DNA of 64,000 nucleotides from Collimonas humicola (lineage in GTDB: Bacteria > Pseudomonadota > Gammaproteobacteria > Burkholderiales > Burkholderiaceae_D), in the NCBI RefSeq assembly GCF_018304945.1, contig NZ_JAGQEE010000001.1, forward strand, positions 806,001 through 870,000. The letters run 5' to 3'. The position numbers and the translations under genes were made by a program. The first letter of the stretch is position 1. Each line of letters begins with the position of its first letter. Positions 44,933 through 53,950 of this stretch are shown here, piece after piece. The notes under the pieces are model-generated. The model worked only from the letters and a program-made list of their open reading frames with translations, was not told where the DNA came from and made no database searches.

Positions 44933-44970
44933 AGCTGGCCGGCAGCCGGCCAGCTTCGCTTCCGTCTTTT
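44933..44970 (+). terminator. Intrinsic terminator after the tail-collar genes
   Basis: Perfect 10-bp stem AGCTGGCCGG/CCGGCCAGCT with a 3-nt loop at 44933-44955, followed by a pyrimidine-rich stretch ending TCTTTT at 44970. It lies before the DUF6916-like gene, so that gene is either expressed by read-through or from its own promoter. Confidence 0.75.
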
Positions 44971-44992
44971 CATTGCCGACAGATCAAATCCG

Positions 44993-45313
44993 ATGCTAGA
45001 ACTTGTTGACGCCGCTTATTTCGCCCCTTCGACCGGACAGGTCTGCATGCTGCATCTGCCCGACGGCAGCACCTTGCCGGTGCTGGTCGACAGCGTGAAT
45101 GTGAAAGCGCAATACCGCAATCCGTATGCGCCGGAACAGCAGCGCCTGCCGTTCATCGTCACCTTGACTGCGCAACAAGCGACGGCTTTTCTCGAAGGCC
45201 CATGCGCGATCGATATGCCGCAGCGCGAGCGCCTGGAAGGCGTGTACGTGTCGCGCCTGGCGCCGCTCGGACGCGATCCGGCCGGCGCATATTTCCAGGT
45301 GGTGTTCAGCTGA
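44993..45313 (+). CDS. DUF6916-like small protein beside tail-collar genes
   Basis: 106 residues, beginning MLELVDAAYFAPSTGQVCML and containing FIVTLTAQQATAFLEGPCAI and GAYFQVVFS at the end. The fold looks all-beta, and the composition matches the DUF6916-type proteins often found beside tail-collar genes (recalled, not searched). No signal peptide or membrane helix is present. Function is unknown; by position it is part of the same unit as the two collar proteins. Confidence 0.7.
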   Translation: MLELVDAAYFAPSTGQVCMLHLPDGSTLPVLVDSVNVKAQYRNPYAPEQQRLPFIVTLTAQQATAFLEGPCAIDMPQRERLEGVYVSRLAPLGRDPAGAYFQVVFS

Positions 45314-45319
45314 CGCGAT

Positions 45320-45829
45320 TCAAGACTGGCGCTGCTTGCCTGGATACCACACCATGCGATCGGCCATCAGTTCCGATTCTTCCACCTGGAATCCCAATTC
45401 CAGGTAGATCCGCTTGGCGCCGGGATTGTTGTGCCAAACCACCACCGCGACCGGGCATTGCACATTGCTTGCGGCTTGCTGCACGCCGCGCAGGACTGCC
45501 TTGCCGTAGCCGAAGCCGCGGGCGGCGGCAATGAAAGCGATGTAAATCACGCGCACTTCGTTGTGACCGAAATCGACCACCAGCGCACCGACCGCGGCCT
45601 GGGTTTTCTCGATGACGAAATGCATGGCGTTCGGATATTCTTCACCGGCGCCTTGGGTATGCGCGGCGTATTGCTGGGCGATCACCGTTTCGATGAATTC
45701 GGGTTCACCGTCGATGAACTGCAGGTCTGGCCTGGCGGAACGATACAGGGTTGCCAGGAAGGGCTGGTCGCCGGCGGTGGCGGGCCGCAGGGAAATGCCG
45801 GCGGGCATGGCAGAGGAAGAAGTGAGCAT
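45320..45829 (-). CDS. GNAT family N-acetyltransferase
   Basis: 169-residue acetyl-CoA-dependent transferase. The acetyl-CoA loop is in AARGFGYGKAVLRGVQQAA, followed by VVWHNNPGAKRIYLELGFQ. The preceding strand is RVIYIAFIAA. It is convergent with the DUF6916-like gene (6 nt apart) and divergent from the hydroxylase operon. GNAT genes of this type recur next to tail-collar genes, so a role with them is possible. The substrate is unknown. Confidence 0.85.
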   Translation of the reverse strand: MLTSSSAMPAGISLRPATAGDQPFLATLYRSARPDLQFIDGEPEFIETVIAQQYAAHTQGAGEEYPNAMHFVIEKTQAAVGALVVDFGHNEVRVIYIAFIAAARGFGYGKAVLRGVQQAASNVQCPVAVVVWHNNPGAKRIYLELGFQVEESELMADRMVWYPGKQRQS

Positions 45830-45861
45830 GCTGAGTTTTCTCAGAAATTGAAATAGATAAG

Positions 45862-46035
45862 GTGGCCGTCACTACGGCGGACATCACACTGCTGGAGCAG
45901 CTTATAACAGAAGCTGGCTTGACGGATGAAGGCGCCTCAAATAAAGTGCCTCGGCGCAAGATTTTTGCCTGGACCGCAGGCCAGTTGAGAAACGCGGCAA
46001 CCGACGCATCAATTGGATTGAAGGTAGTCGAATGA
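45862..46035 (+). CDS. 57-codon ORF coupled to the Asp/Asn hydroxylase gene (candidate)
   Basis: A frame from GTG at 45862 runs to TGA at 46033-46035, which overlaps the ATG of the hydroxylase (ATGA). The product of 57 residues contains ADITLLEQLITEAGLTDEG and KIFAWTAGQLRNAATDAS. It looks like real protein (amphipathic helices, no low complexity) but is not a family I recognise. No good ribosome-binding site precedes the GTG, and other starts (ATT at 45847) are possible. The GNAT gene begins only 33 nt away on the other strand. It could be a partner protein or a peptide substrate of the enzymes downstream. Confidence 0.5.
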   Translation: MAVTTADITLLEQLITEAGLTDEGASNKVPRRKIFAWTAGQLRNAATDASIGLKVVE

Positions 46036-46730
46036 ATAAATTCCTCAAATTGCCGCTTCTCTTTGATCCCGACGAATTGCTGAAGGATTTGCAGGCGTGC
46101 GAGACCATGGATTGGCCGCGGCATTTCCATACCGACGACTATTCCGGCCTGTGGTCCGGCCTGGCGCTGCGCTCTGCCTCCGGCAAGGCGGACGATATCT
46201 ATTCCCATCCTGGCGGCGCCGGCCATATCGATACGCCTGTGCTCGGCCTTTGCCCCTACATCGCCAGCGTCCTTGGCCTCTTCGAATGCGAGATAGAGTC
46301 GGCCAGGCTGCTGCGCCTGGCCCCCGGCGCGTTCATCAAGGAACATCGGGATGTGCATACCGGCTATCAGTTTGATGTCTTTCGCGTACACATTCCGATC
46401 GAAACCAGCACGCAAGTGCGATTCCTGGTTGGCGGACATGCTTTGGACATGCGGGAAGGCGAATGCTGGTATGCCGATTTCAGCCAGCCGCACAGTGTTG
46501 AAAATTGCGAGGCCACAGCGCGCACCAATTTGATCCTGGACTGCAAAAGGAATAGCTGGTCAGATGCATTGTTCCGCCAGGCCGGCTACGATTTCGATGA
46601 AGAAGCGCGCAGTCGCAGGCTTGACAGCGCAACGCGCGCCATGGTGATTGCCCGGCTATCGGAAATGAAAACCGATACGGCAGAGCGATTGATCAGGCAG
46701 CTGGAAGCCGAGGCGGCTAGCGATGAATAG
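46032..46730 (+). CDS. Aspartyl/asparaginyl beta-hydroxylase family 2OG-Fe(II) oxygenase
   Basis: 232 residues. Iron ligands are in FIKEHRDVHTGYQFDVF (His-x-Asp type) and in the later ADFSQPHSVEN (distal His). RVHIPIETSTQVRFLVGG fits the 2-oxoglutarate strand of PF05118 enzymes. The family hydroxylates the beta carbon of Asp or Asn in proteins or peptides. It is coupled to a small upstream ORF (ATGA) and overlaps the sulfotransferase gene by 8 nt, so the three are one operon. The substrate is unknown. Confidence 0.88.
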   Translation: MNKFLKLPLLFDPDELLKDLQACETMDWPRHFHTDDYSGLWSGLALRSASGKADDIYSHPGGAGHIDTPVLGLCPYIASVLGLFECEIESARLLRLAPGAFIKEHRDVHTGYQFDVFRVHIPIETSTQVRFLVGGHALDMREGECWYADFSQPHSVENCEATARTNLILDCKRNSWSDALFRQAGYDFDEEARSRRLDSATRAMVIARLSEMKTDTAERLIRQLEAEAASDE

Positions 46731-47748
46731 CGCAATGGAACAAGCGAGGCGGCAGGCGAGGCAGCAAGAGATACCGCAAGATGATGTAGCGGCCTCGACC
46801 GGACAATGGATACCTTACAAGTTGGTGCGGCAAGAACAGCAATGGCGTTGCCTCTGGCTCGACCTGGAAGGCAAGCGCATTGCCGAACCGTTTTTCTCCG
46901 ACACGATTCTACGTTGCAAAGCCAGCGCCCCTGCCAACCGGCGCTTTCCCAGCATCAGCTCGCTGGAATACCTGACGGCACGCGCAACAGCCGCGGCCGA
47001 TGTGCTTGCCCCCAGCGCTTTTATTTTCCATGTTTCGCGCTGCGGCTCGACCCTGGTCTCGCAACTGCTTGGCTTGAGCGAAAAAAATATCGCCCTCTCT
47101 GAAGTGCCCTTGATCGATGAATTGCTGCGCATGTCCCTCAACCAGGCCGATTCTGCTGCAGCGGAAGCAGCGCTGAAAGCCAGCATTGCTTTGCTGGGAC
47201 GGCGCAGGCTTGGGCAGGAAAAGCATTTATTCATCAAGCTCGACAGCTGGCACGTTTTCTTTGCGGGCACGCTGAGAAGACTCTACCCGGACGTTCCATT
47301 CATACTGCTGTACCGCAGCCCGGATGAAGTGGTTTTCTCACATCAGAAGCGGCGCGGAATGCAGGCAGTGCCAGGGCTGCTTGAACCGGGACTGTTCGGC
47401 ATGTCGCAAGCGGAATCGGCAAGCTATGACGGCGACCGCTATATCGCCAAGGTGCTGGAATATTATTACTCGCAATTCTTGCGCATCGCCGAAACAGACG
47501 ATCGTTCACTCCTACTGGACTACAGGCAGGGCGGCATTGACATCGTGCGCCGGCTGGCCGGATTTTCGGGCGTAGCCCTGGATCAAGCAGAAACAGCGGA
47601 GATGGCAGTCCGTTCGCGTTTTCACGCAAAATATCCGGAACAGGGATTTGCAGAAGAAAAGAATGAATCGTGCGCGTCCGTAGATCTTCAGCCGGCGCAG
47701 GCGCTGTATGCCCGCCTTGAGCAACTGCGGGCAAAACTGGCCGGCTGA
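46723..47748 (+). CDS. Sulfotransferase domain protein in the hydroxylase operon
   Basis: 341 residues. The PAPS 5'-phosphosulfate loop is FHVSRCGSTLVSQLLGL (near residue 106) and the 3'-phosphate segment is ILLYRSPDEVVFSHQKRRG. About 95 residues precede the core (WIPYKLVRQEQQWRCLWLDL). The start overlaps the hydroxylase by 8 nt. Hydroxylation followed by sulfation of the new hydroxyl is chemically plausible, but sulfation of tyrosine or a small molecule cannot be excluded. It is distinct from the sulfotransferase at 32.1 kb. Confidence 0.85.
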   Translation: MNSAMEQARRQARQQEIPQDDVAASTGQWIPYKLVRQEQQWRCLWLDLEGKRIAEPFFSDTILRCKASAPANRRFPSISSLEYLTARATAAADVLAPSAFIFHVSRCGSTLVSQLLGLSEKNIALSEVPLIDELLRMSLNQADSAAAEAALKASIALLGRRRLGQEKHLFIKLDSWHVFFAGTLRRLYPDVPFILLYRSPDEVVFSHQKRRGMQAVPGLLEPGLFGMSQAESASYDGDRYIAKVLEYYYSQFLRIAETDDRSLLLDYRQGGIDIVRRLAGFSGVALDQAETAEMAVRSRFHAKYPEQGFAEEKNESCASVDLQPAQALYARLEQLRAKLAG

Positions 47749-47780
47749 TACGCGACCGTCATTTCAAGAGATGTCCCGCA

Positions 47781-48389
47781 TCAAGAGGGAAATGGTTTAC
47801 GCCATGCCGGCAGTTCGTTGAGCCGCTCATGCCAGCGCTGGATTGCAGGAAAATCGGCCAACGGCAAATGCGCCTTGTCGGCATAAGGCAAGCTGATGGC
47901 CACCGCGAAATCGGCGACAGTCAAGCCGTCTCCCACCAGGAATTTCCTGTCGCTCAAATGAGTATCGAGGACGCGGGCATAGGTCCTGAAGTATTTCGTT
48001 GCCTCTGCCAGTTCGGCAGCTTCGGCGGGCGGCAAGCCAAACATTGGCTTGACGACGTACTCAAAATACAAGACCGAGGCGTGGCGCGTAAAATGCACCG
48101 CATCCCAGCTGAGCCAGCGCATGACATCGATCTGCCGCGCATCGTGCGGCCACAGGTCGGCTTGCGCCAGGTCCGACAGATAGCACATGATGGCGTTCGA
48201 TTCCCATAGAGTCCTGTCGCCGTCCAGCAGCACAGGGACCTTGCCGTTCGGGTTCATGGCCAGGAATTCCGGCGTTTTGTTTTCCCCCTTGCCGATATCG
48301 ACCCGAACGAATTCCACCGGCAGCTCCAGATAACGCGCGACTGCGCAGGCTTTTCTCGGGTTCAAAAACTCGCAATAAAACAGCTTCAT
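47781..48389 (-). CDS. Glutathione S-transferase
   Basis: 202-residue cytosolic GST. The thioredoxin-like N-terminal domain has FYCEFLNPRKACAVARYLEL, MNPNGKVPVLLDGD with the cis-Pro and WESNAIMCYLSDL for gamma-glutamyl binding. The all-helical C-terminal domain carries FLVGDGLTVADFAVAISLPY. It conjugates or reduces electrophiles with glutathione; the substrate is unknown. Convergent with the sulfotransferase gene (33 nt apart). Confidence 0.92.
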   Translation of the reverse strand: MKLFYCEFLNPRKACAVARYLELPVEFVRVDIGKGENKTPEFLAMNPNGKVPVLLDGDRTLWESNAIMCYLSDLAQADLWPHDARQIDVMRWLSWDAVHFTRHASVLYFEYVVKPMFGLPPAEAAELAEATKYFRTYARVLDTHLSDRKFLVGDGLTVADFAVAISLPYADKAHLPLADFPAIQRWHERLNELPAWRKPFPS

Positions 48390-48460
48390 GCCGGTCTCCT
48401 CGACAGCGCTTGTGATTCAATCATTTGTGAGTAGGCGTCCTCGTGATGCCGAGAACGCGG

Positions 48461-49414
48461 TCAGGCAATATGCTTGTGGCAGATGCAATGCCCCCAGCGG
48501 TACAGATGCATATTGTGCAGCAAGTCCTTGGTCGCCGTCGGCACGCCGCTCAGCAGGATCTCTTTCGCGGTCAGGCCGAATACCGCCAGGCTGATCGACG
48601 GCGCCAGCGAAACCACGGCATGCCAGGTCCGTTTCGGAATGAACAAGGCATCGCCCTGCTCCACCCGCGCGTACAGTCCCTTGGCTTGCTCCAGCGCGCG
48701 CAGCTGTTCCGGATGCTCGTTGAAACGGGCGATATTGATGGTGCTGAGCGTGGCGCCCCAATCGTATTTGTTGGACGGACTCATGAACGCTTCTTCCGAA
48801 GGCGGGAACATGACGAATTCCTTGACCCCGCGCGCCTGGCAGAACCAGTTGTTGGGAACGTCGCGGTGCAGTCCGGTGTGGGTGTTGGCCGGCCCCATGA
48901 ATACCGACTCCCAGGTCCAGCGCCAGCCCGGCCACAAGCTGCGGATATCGAAATCGCTGCGCAGCTGCGGGAAATCTTCCAGGATGCTCCACTGCGCCAG
49001 GTAATTGCGGTGCGGCGTAAACGATTGCATGTGCGCCCAGTTGAGATGGAATTCCTCGCCCGGCTGCAACAGGCGCAACCGCTGCTTCGGCAGCAATCCC
49101 GCCTGTTCGCTTACCGGCTCCTTGGCAAGCTCTGCCAGCTCGCGCAGATAAGGCGCAATCGGCAGCAACGGCCGTTCCTGGGTTTCGCCCTGTTCGACCA
49201 AGCCGTTCTGGAACTTGCGGACCGGCTCCGAGCCGTCTTTATGGCGCAACTGCGCCATCTTTTCAAACGACCAGTTCTGCTGCGCCGGCCAGTCGCGCAA
49301 AGCGCCTTTGACCAATAACGGCCGGGTCCGGCTGCCAAAGCCGCCGGCTTGCGCCAGCTCCGATACATCGATTTGTTCCACCAGCTTGAATGTGGGGCCT
49401 AGTATTTGTGTCAT
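48461..49414 (-). CDS. JmjC-type cupin (Cupin_8) Fe(II)/2OG dioxygenase
   Basis: 317-residue cupin-like protein of the JmjC/FIH group. The iron site reads THTGLHRDVPNNWF (His-x-Asp), and the distal His is in FIPKRTWHAVVSL. A KEFVMFPPSEE segment carries the conserved Lys expected to bind 2-oxoglutarate. Family members hydroxylate protein side chains or small molecules. It is the second hydroxylase candidate within 3 kb of the Asp/Asn beta-hydroxylase. Confidence 0.87.
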   Translation of the reverse strand: MTQILGPTFKLVEQIDVSELAQAGGFGSRTRPLLVKGALRDWPAQQNWSFEKMAQLRHKDGSEPVRKFQNGLVEQGETQERPLLPIAPYLRELAELAKEPVSEQAGLLPKQRLRLLQPGEEFHLNWAHMQSFTPHRNYLAQWSILEDFPQLRSDFDIRSLWPGWRWTWESVFMGPANTHTGLHRDVPNNWFCQARGVKEFVMFPPSEEAFMSPSNKYDWGATLSTINIARFNEHPEQLRALEQAKGLYARVEQGDALFIPKRTWHAVVSLAPSISLAVFGLTAKEILLSGVPTATKDLLHNMHLYRWGHCICHKHIA

Positions 49415-49502
49415 GTCTGAATGCAGGTTAACGTTGCGGCGGCGCTGCTTGCCGCCTCTCGGCCATGGTTTCTGTCACGGTTCCGGCCACGGTTCGGCCC
49501 TA

Positions 49503-49811
49503 TTATGGCGCGATCCCGGAATCTTCGCCGACGGCGACATAGCGCCGCTCGCCGCTGTTCGGGCTGTATTGAACGGCCATCAGGCGGCCTGATTCCGGAT
49601 CGACGAAGCGTTCCCCGGTTTCCTGCCATGAACCGTCGTCAGGCAGGTGCTTGCGCTTATAGCGCCAGCGCTCCGCCAGCACCGCGACCACCAGAATCAA
49701 GCCCCAGGTGGTCAACGGAAACGCCGCCGGCGCGCCGCTCAAGTTGCAAAAAATGCCCGCGCCGGTCAGCAGCACGGCGAATCCAAGCAAGGCCAGGCGC
49801 AACATGGTCAA
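49503..49811 (-). CDS. Small membrane protein, unknown function
   Basis: 102 residues with two hydrophobic segments (LRLALLGFAVLLTGAGIFC and LTTWGLILVVAVLA) followed by a soluble tail with WQETGERFVDPESGRLMAV. The ATG overlaps the stop of the YbjQ-family gene (ATGA), so the two are co-translated and probably act together. No family was recognised. Confidence 0.75.
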   Translation of the reverse strand: MTMLRLALLGFAVLLTGAGIFCNLSGAPAAFPLTTWGLILVVAVLAERWRYKRKHLPDDGSWQETGERFVDPESGRLMAVQYSPNSGERRYVAVGEDSGIAP

Positions 49812-50134
49812 GGCGCCACGGGTTCGATGATCACGGCCGTGCCGTAGGCCACGATCTCACTCATGGTCTGGCCCATTTCGGAAGAGTCGAAGCGCATCAT
49901 CACCACGGCGTTGGCGCCCATCCGGTGGGCGTTCTTGACCATGCGGTCGACCGCGTGGCGGCGCGCTTCTTCCAGCAATTGCGTGTATTCCGTGATTTCG
50001 CCGCCGATGATGGAGCGCAGCCCGGCCATGATGTTGCCGGCCAGCCCGCGGCTGCGCACCACCAGCCCGAATACCTGGCCTTTGACTTCCTTGACGCGAT
50101 AACCGGAGATATTTTCTGTTGTAACGACGAGCAT
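49808..50134 (-). CDS. YbjQ/UPF0145 family protein
   Basis: 108 residues matching the YbjQ family: TTENISGYRVKEVKGQVFG, SRGLAGNIMAGLRSIIGGEI, NAHRMGANAVVMMRFDSSEM and IVAYGTAVIIEP. Members form a pentameric beta-barrel; some have been annotated as heavy-metal-binding, but the role is not settled. Paired by a 4-nt overlap with the following membrane protein. Confidence 0.92.
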   Translation of the reverse strand: MLVVTTENISGYRVKEVKGQVFGLVVRSRGLAGNIMAGLRSIIGGEITEYTQLLEEARRHAVDRMVKNAHRMGANAVVMMRFDSSEMGQTMSEIVAYGTAVIIEPVAP

Positions 50135-50198
50135 GTTTCCCTCTTTGCGTATTGCCGGATTTCAATTGTAATTGACTGCAGCAAGCAGGCGGCAACAA

Positions 50199-50236
50199 TT
50201 TTGCTCAGGCCGGCATGGCTTGAGGCCTGAGCAAAA
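50199..50236 (-). terminator. Terminator after the DUF1800-DUF1501 pair
   Basis: Long symmetric stem TTTTGCTCAGGCC/GGCCTGAGCAAAA (13 bp) with a 12-nt loop, 27 nt past the stop of the DUF1501 gene. The terminal T/A pairs give a T-tract on either strand, so it could also stop rightward transcription. Confidence 0.8.
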
Positions 50237-50262
50237 GAAGGGAAATACTAGAAAGGAGCGAT

Positions 50263-51504
50263 TCAGCTGCGCAGGAAATTGAGTCCGGGATTGGCCGCGG
50301 GCATCGCCGGGAAGACTTGAAGCAGTTGTTGGTCGCTCAGGCGCAGATGGCGTTCGCTGACCTGCGCCAGCACGGAGCGGAAATCCGTGCTGACCGGCAG
50401 GTCGCGTCCTTCATGCAGCTGGCCCTCGCCCAGGCCCTGCCAGTCGCCGTGCACCTTGCCGCCGGCGACGCCGCCGCCCAGCACCCACATCACATTGCCA
50501 TGGCCGTGATCGGTGCCGCCGTTGCCGTTCTGGCGCGCGGTACGGCCGAACTCCGACATCACCACGATGGCGGTGTCGTCGAACATCGGCCCCAGGCCTT
50601 GCGCCAACGTCGCCAGGCCCTGCCCCAGAGGCGCCAGCCGGTTGGCCAGCTGGCCTTTGCCGTTGCCCTGGTTGGCGTGCGTATCCCAGCCGCCCAACGC
50701 AACGAAAGCGATCTGGATCTTGGGATCGTTGCGCATCAGCTTGGCCAGATGCGCGGCGTCGTTCGGAAAGCCGTTCGGCAATGGCGCGCCGCCGTTAGCA
50801 GCCTTCATTTCATCTTGCATGGAAGCCGTCATGACTTCCTTGTGCGCATCGCGGCCGTCCTGGTAGGCGCTGGCGTATTTATCGCTGCCCTGATACATCT
50901 GGTCGAAAGCGCTGCCGATCTGCGGCCGGTCGAGTATCGACTGCCTGGTGCCTGCGGCACCCGCCGCCAGGTTAGTGGCCGGCGCCCGGCCGGTGAGGAT
51001 GCGCGGCATCAGCGGACCGATGCTGATCGCCCGGGTCGGCGTTGCCGTGCCGGGCAAGACCGTCAGCAGGCGGTTCAGCCAGCCGTCCTGCGTCGATTTC
51101 CTGCCAGGCGTACCTGATTCAAGATAATCCTGGGCATCGAAATGCGAGCGGGTGGCGTCGGGCGATCCCGAGGCATGGATGAAAGCCAGTTTCTTCTGTT
51201 CCCACAGCGGTTGCAAGGAAGCCAATGCCGGATGCAGGCCGAAGTAGCCGTCCAGATCCAGCGCGCCGCCGTCCTGCCCGGGCCGCGCCAGGCCGATGGT
51301 CGGACGCAGGCGCGCATAGTTGGCGTCGCCGTATGGCGCGACCACGTTCAGGCCGTCGACCGCGCCGCGCAGCATCACCACCACCAGCTTGCGCCGGGTG
51401 GCGCTGCTGTCGTCGCCGACCGCGGCCCAGGCCTGGCGGCCGACCGGGATCACCAGGCTGCCTGTCAGCGCCATCAGCTTCAATAAATTTCTACGGTCCA
51501 TCAT
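50263..51504 (-). CDS. DUF1501 (sulfatase-fold) exported protein
   Basis: 413 residues from the ATG at 51504, preceded by AGGAG. The N-terminus MMDRRNLLKLMALTGSLVIP carries a twin-arginine motif, so export is probably by Tat. Alkaline-phosphatase-superfamily landmarks include VVVMLRGAVDGLNVVAPYGD, GGWDTHANQGNGKGQLANRL and VVMSEFGRTARQNGNGGTDH. The partner DUF1800 gene is 206 nt upstream on the same strand. This pair co-occurs widely; its substrate is unknown. Confidence 0.9.
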   Translation of the reverse strand: MMDRRNLLKLMALTGSLVIPVGRQAWAAVGDDSSATRRKLVVVMLRGAVDGLNVVAPYGDANYARLRPTIGLARPGQDGGALDLDGYFGLHPALASLQPLWEQKKLAFIHASGSPDATRSHFDAQDYLESGTPGRKSTQDGWLNRLLTVLPGTATPTRAISIGPLMPRILTGRAPATNLAAGAAGTRQSILDRPQIGSAFDQMYQGSDKYASAYQDGRDAHKEVMTASMQDEMKAANGGAPLPNGFPNDAAHLAKLMRNDPKIQIAFVALGGWDTHANQGNGKGQLANRLAPLGQGLATLAQGLGPMFDDTAIVVMSEFGRTARQNGNGGTDHGHGNVMWVLGGGVAGGKVHGDWQGLGEGQLHEGRDLPVSTDFRSVLAQVSERHLRLSDQQLLQVFPAMPAANPGLNFLRS

Positions 51505-51709
51505 GGTCTCCTGGTGTAGTGTTTCGTACGTAATGGTGCTTAAGAAATGGTGCATTTTCGTGTCAGGCTAGGCGGATGGCCGCCCCACGCAAACCGGAGC
51601 GATAGTGGGCTATCGCGAGGATTTGCAACGACGCATGGCGCGAAAAGGCGCCGTTTATTAAGTGGCATTATGTGCGAAGCACTACACCAACATTCAATCT
51701 GGTCACTGC

Positions 51710-53248
<1,539 letters not shown>

Positions 53249-53430
53249 GGATGGGCACCGGCAGGAATGATCAGGATTGGAAGCAAATGAAATGCCTCTC
53301 GCATTGACTACATTAACGCATTTCAGATGAGCCTCTGCCACCACCTAGATGTATCGATTGTAACCAGCTGTAAAGGCCACATTAAGTTACCTCGGCTCAC
53401 GCAAATCTCGCCCGGAACACGGCGGCAGAA

Positions 53431-53466
53431 AAAAGCGCAGCCCTCCAATCGGACGGCTGCGCTTTT
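53431..53466 (-). terminator. Terminator of the EF-hand gene
   Basis: 12-bp stem AAAAGCGCAGCC/GGCTGCGCTTTT with a 12-nt loop, 35 nt past the gene stop. It is followed by a T-run on the complement (six A in the given strand at 53429-53434). Being symmetric, it may work in both directions. Confidence 0.85.
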
Positions 53467-53500
53467 CCTGTCGGCTCCCTGGCCGGGAGCCCGCTCTCCA

Positions 53501-53872
53501 TTACGGCTGCGACTGCAAGTATTGCTTCACATCGTCGAATGTCACCTTGCCGGACTTGTTGACGTCGATCTTGCCGAAATTGTTAGCCACGTAGCCCAGG
53601 CCGCTTTTCTGCGCCTGCTGTTGGGTCAGCGTGCCCGTCTTGGCGACATCGGCGGCATCGAAATTCGATTTCAAACGGCTCATGGCTTGCGCCTTGAGCG
53701 TGTCGCCGGTGGATGCCGCTGCGACTGGCGCCGCCGGCCGCGCTGCCGGGAAGAACGGGCCTTCCACACCTTGCTTCGCAATGCCGGCCGGAGTCGCAGC
53801 CGTATCGCTGGCCTGCGCCAGGCCTGCCGTTGCACAAAGGGCAAATACCATTAGATAAAATGTATTTTTCAT
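53501..53872 (-). CDS. Exported EF-hand domain protein
   Basis: 123 residues with Sec signal MKNTFYLMVFALCATAGLAQA. The C-terminal half has a calcium-binding-like pair of loops. DAADVAKTGTLTQQQ is degenerate; the better conserved one is KIDVNKSGKVTFDDVKQYL, which fits the Dx[DN]xSGxxxxDD EF-hand pattern. A Pro/Ala-rich stretch links it to the signal. It would be periplasmic; calcium binding is likely but not certain. Confidence 0.85.
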   Translation of the reverse strand: MKNTFYLMVFALCATAGLAQASDTAATPAGIAKQGVEGPFFPAARPAAPVAAASTGDTLKAQAMSRLKSNFDAADVAKTGTLTQQQAQKSGLGYVANNFGKIDVNKSGKVTFDDVKQYLQSQP

Positions 53873-53950
53873 AGGATTTCCTATACGCCTTTCTTCATCA
53901 TAGTCGATCCGGACGCCGTCGGCGCCGGTTCCGCGTATTGCCTCACGTAC

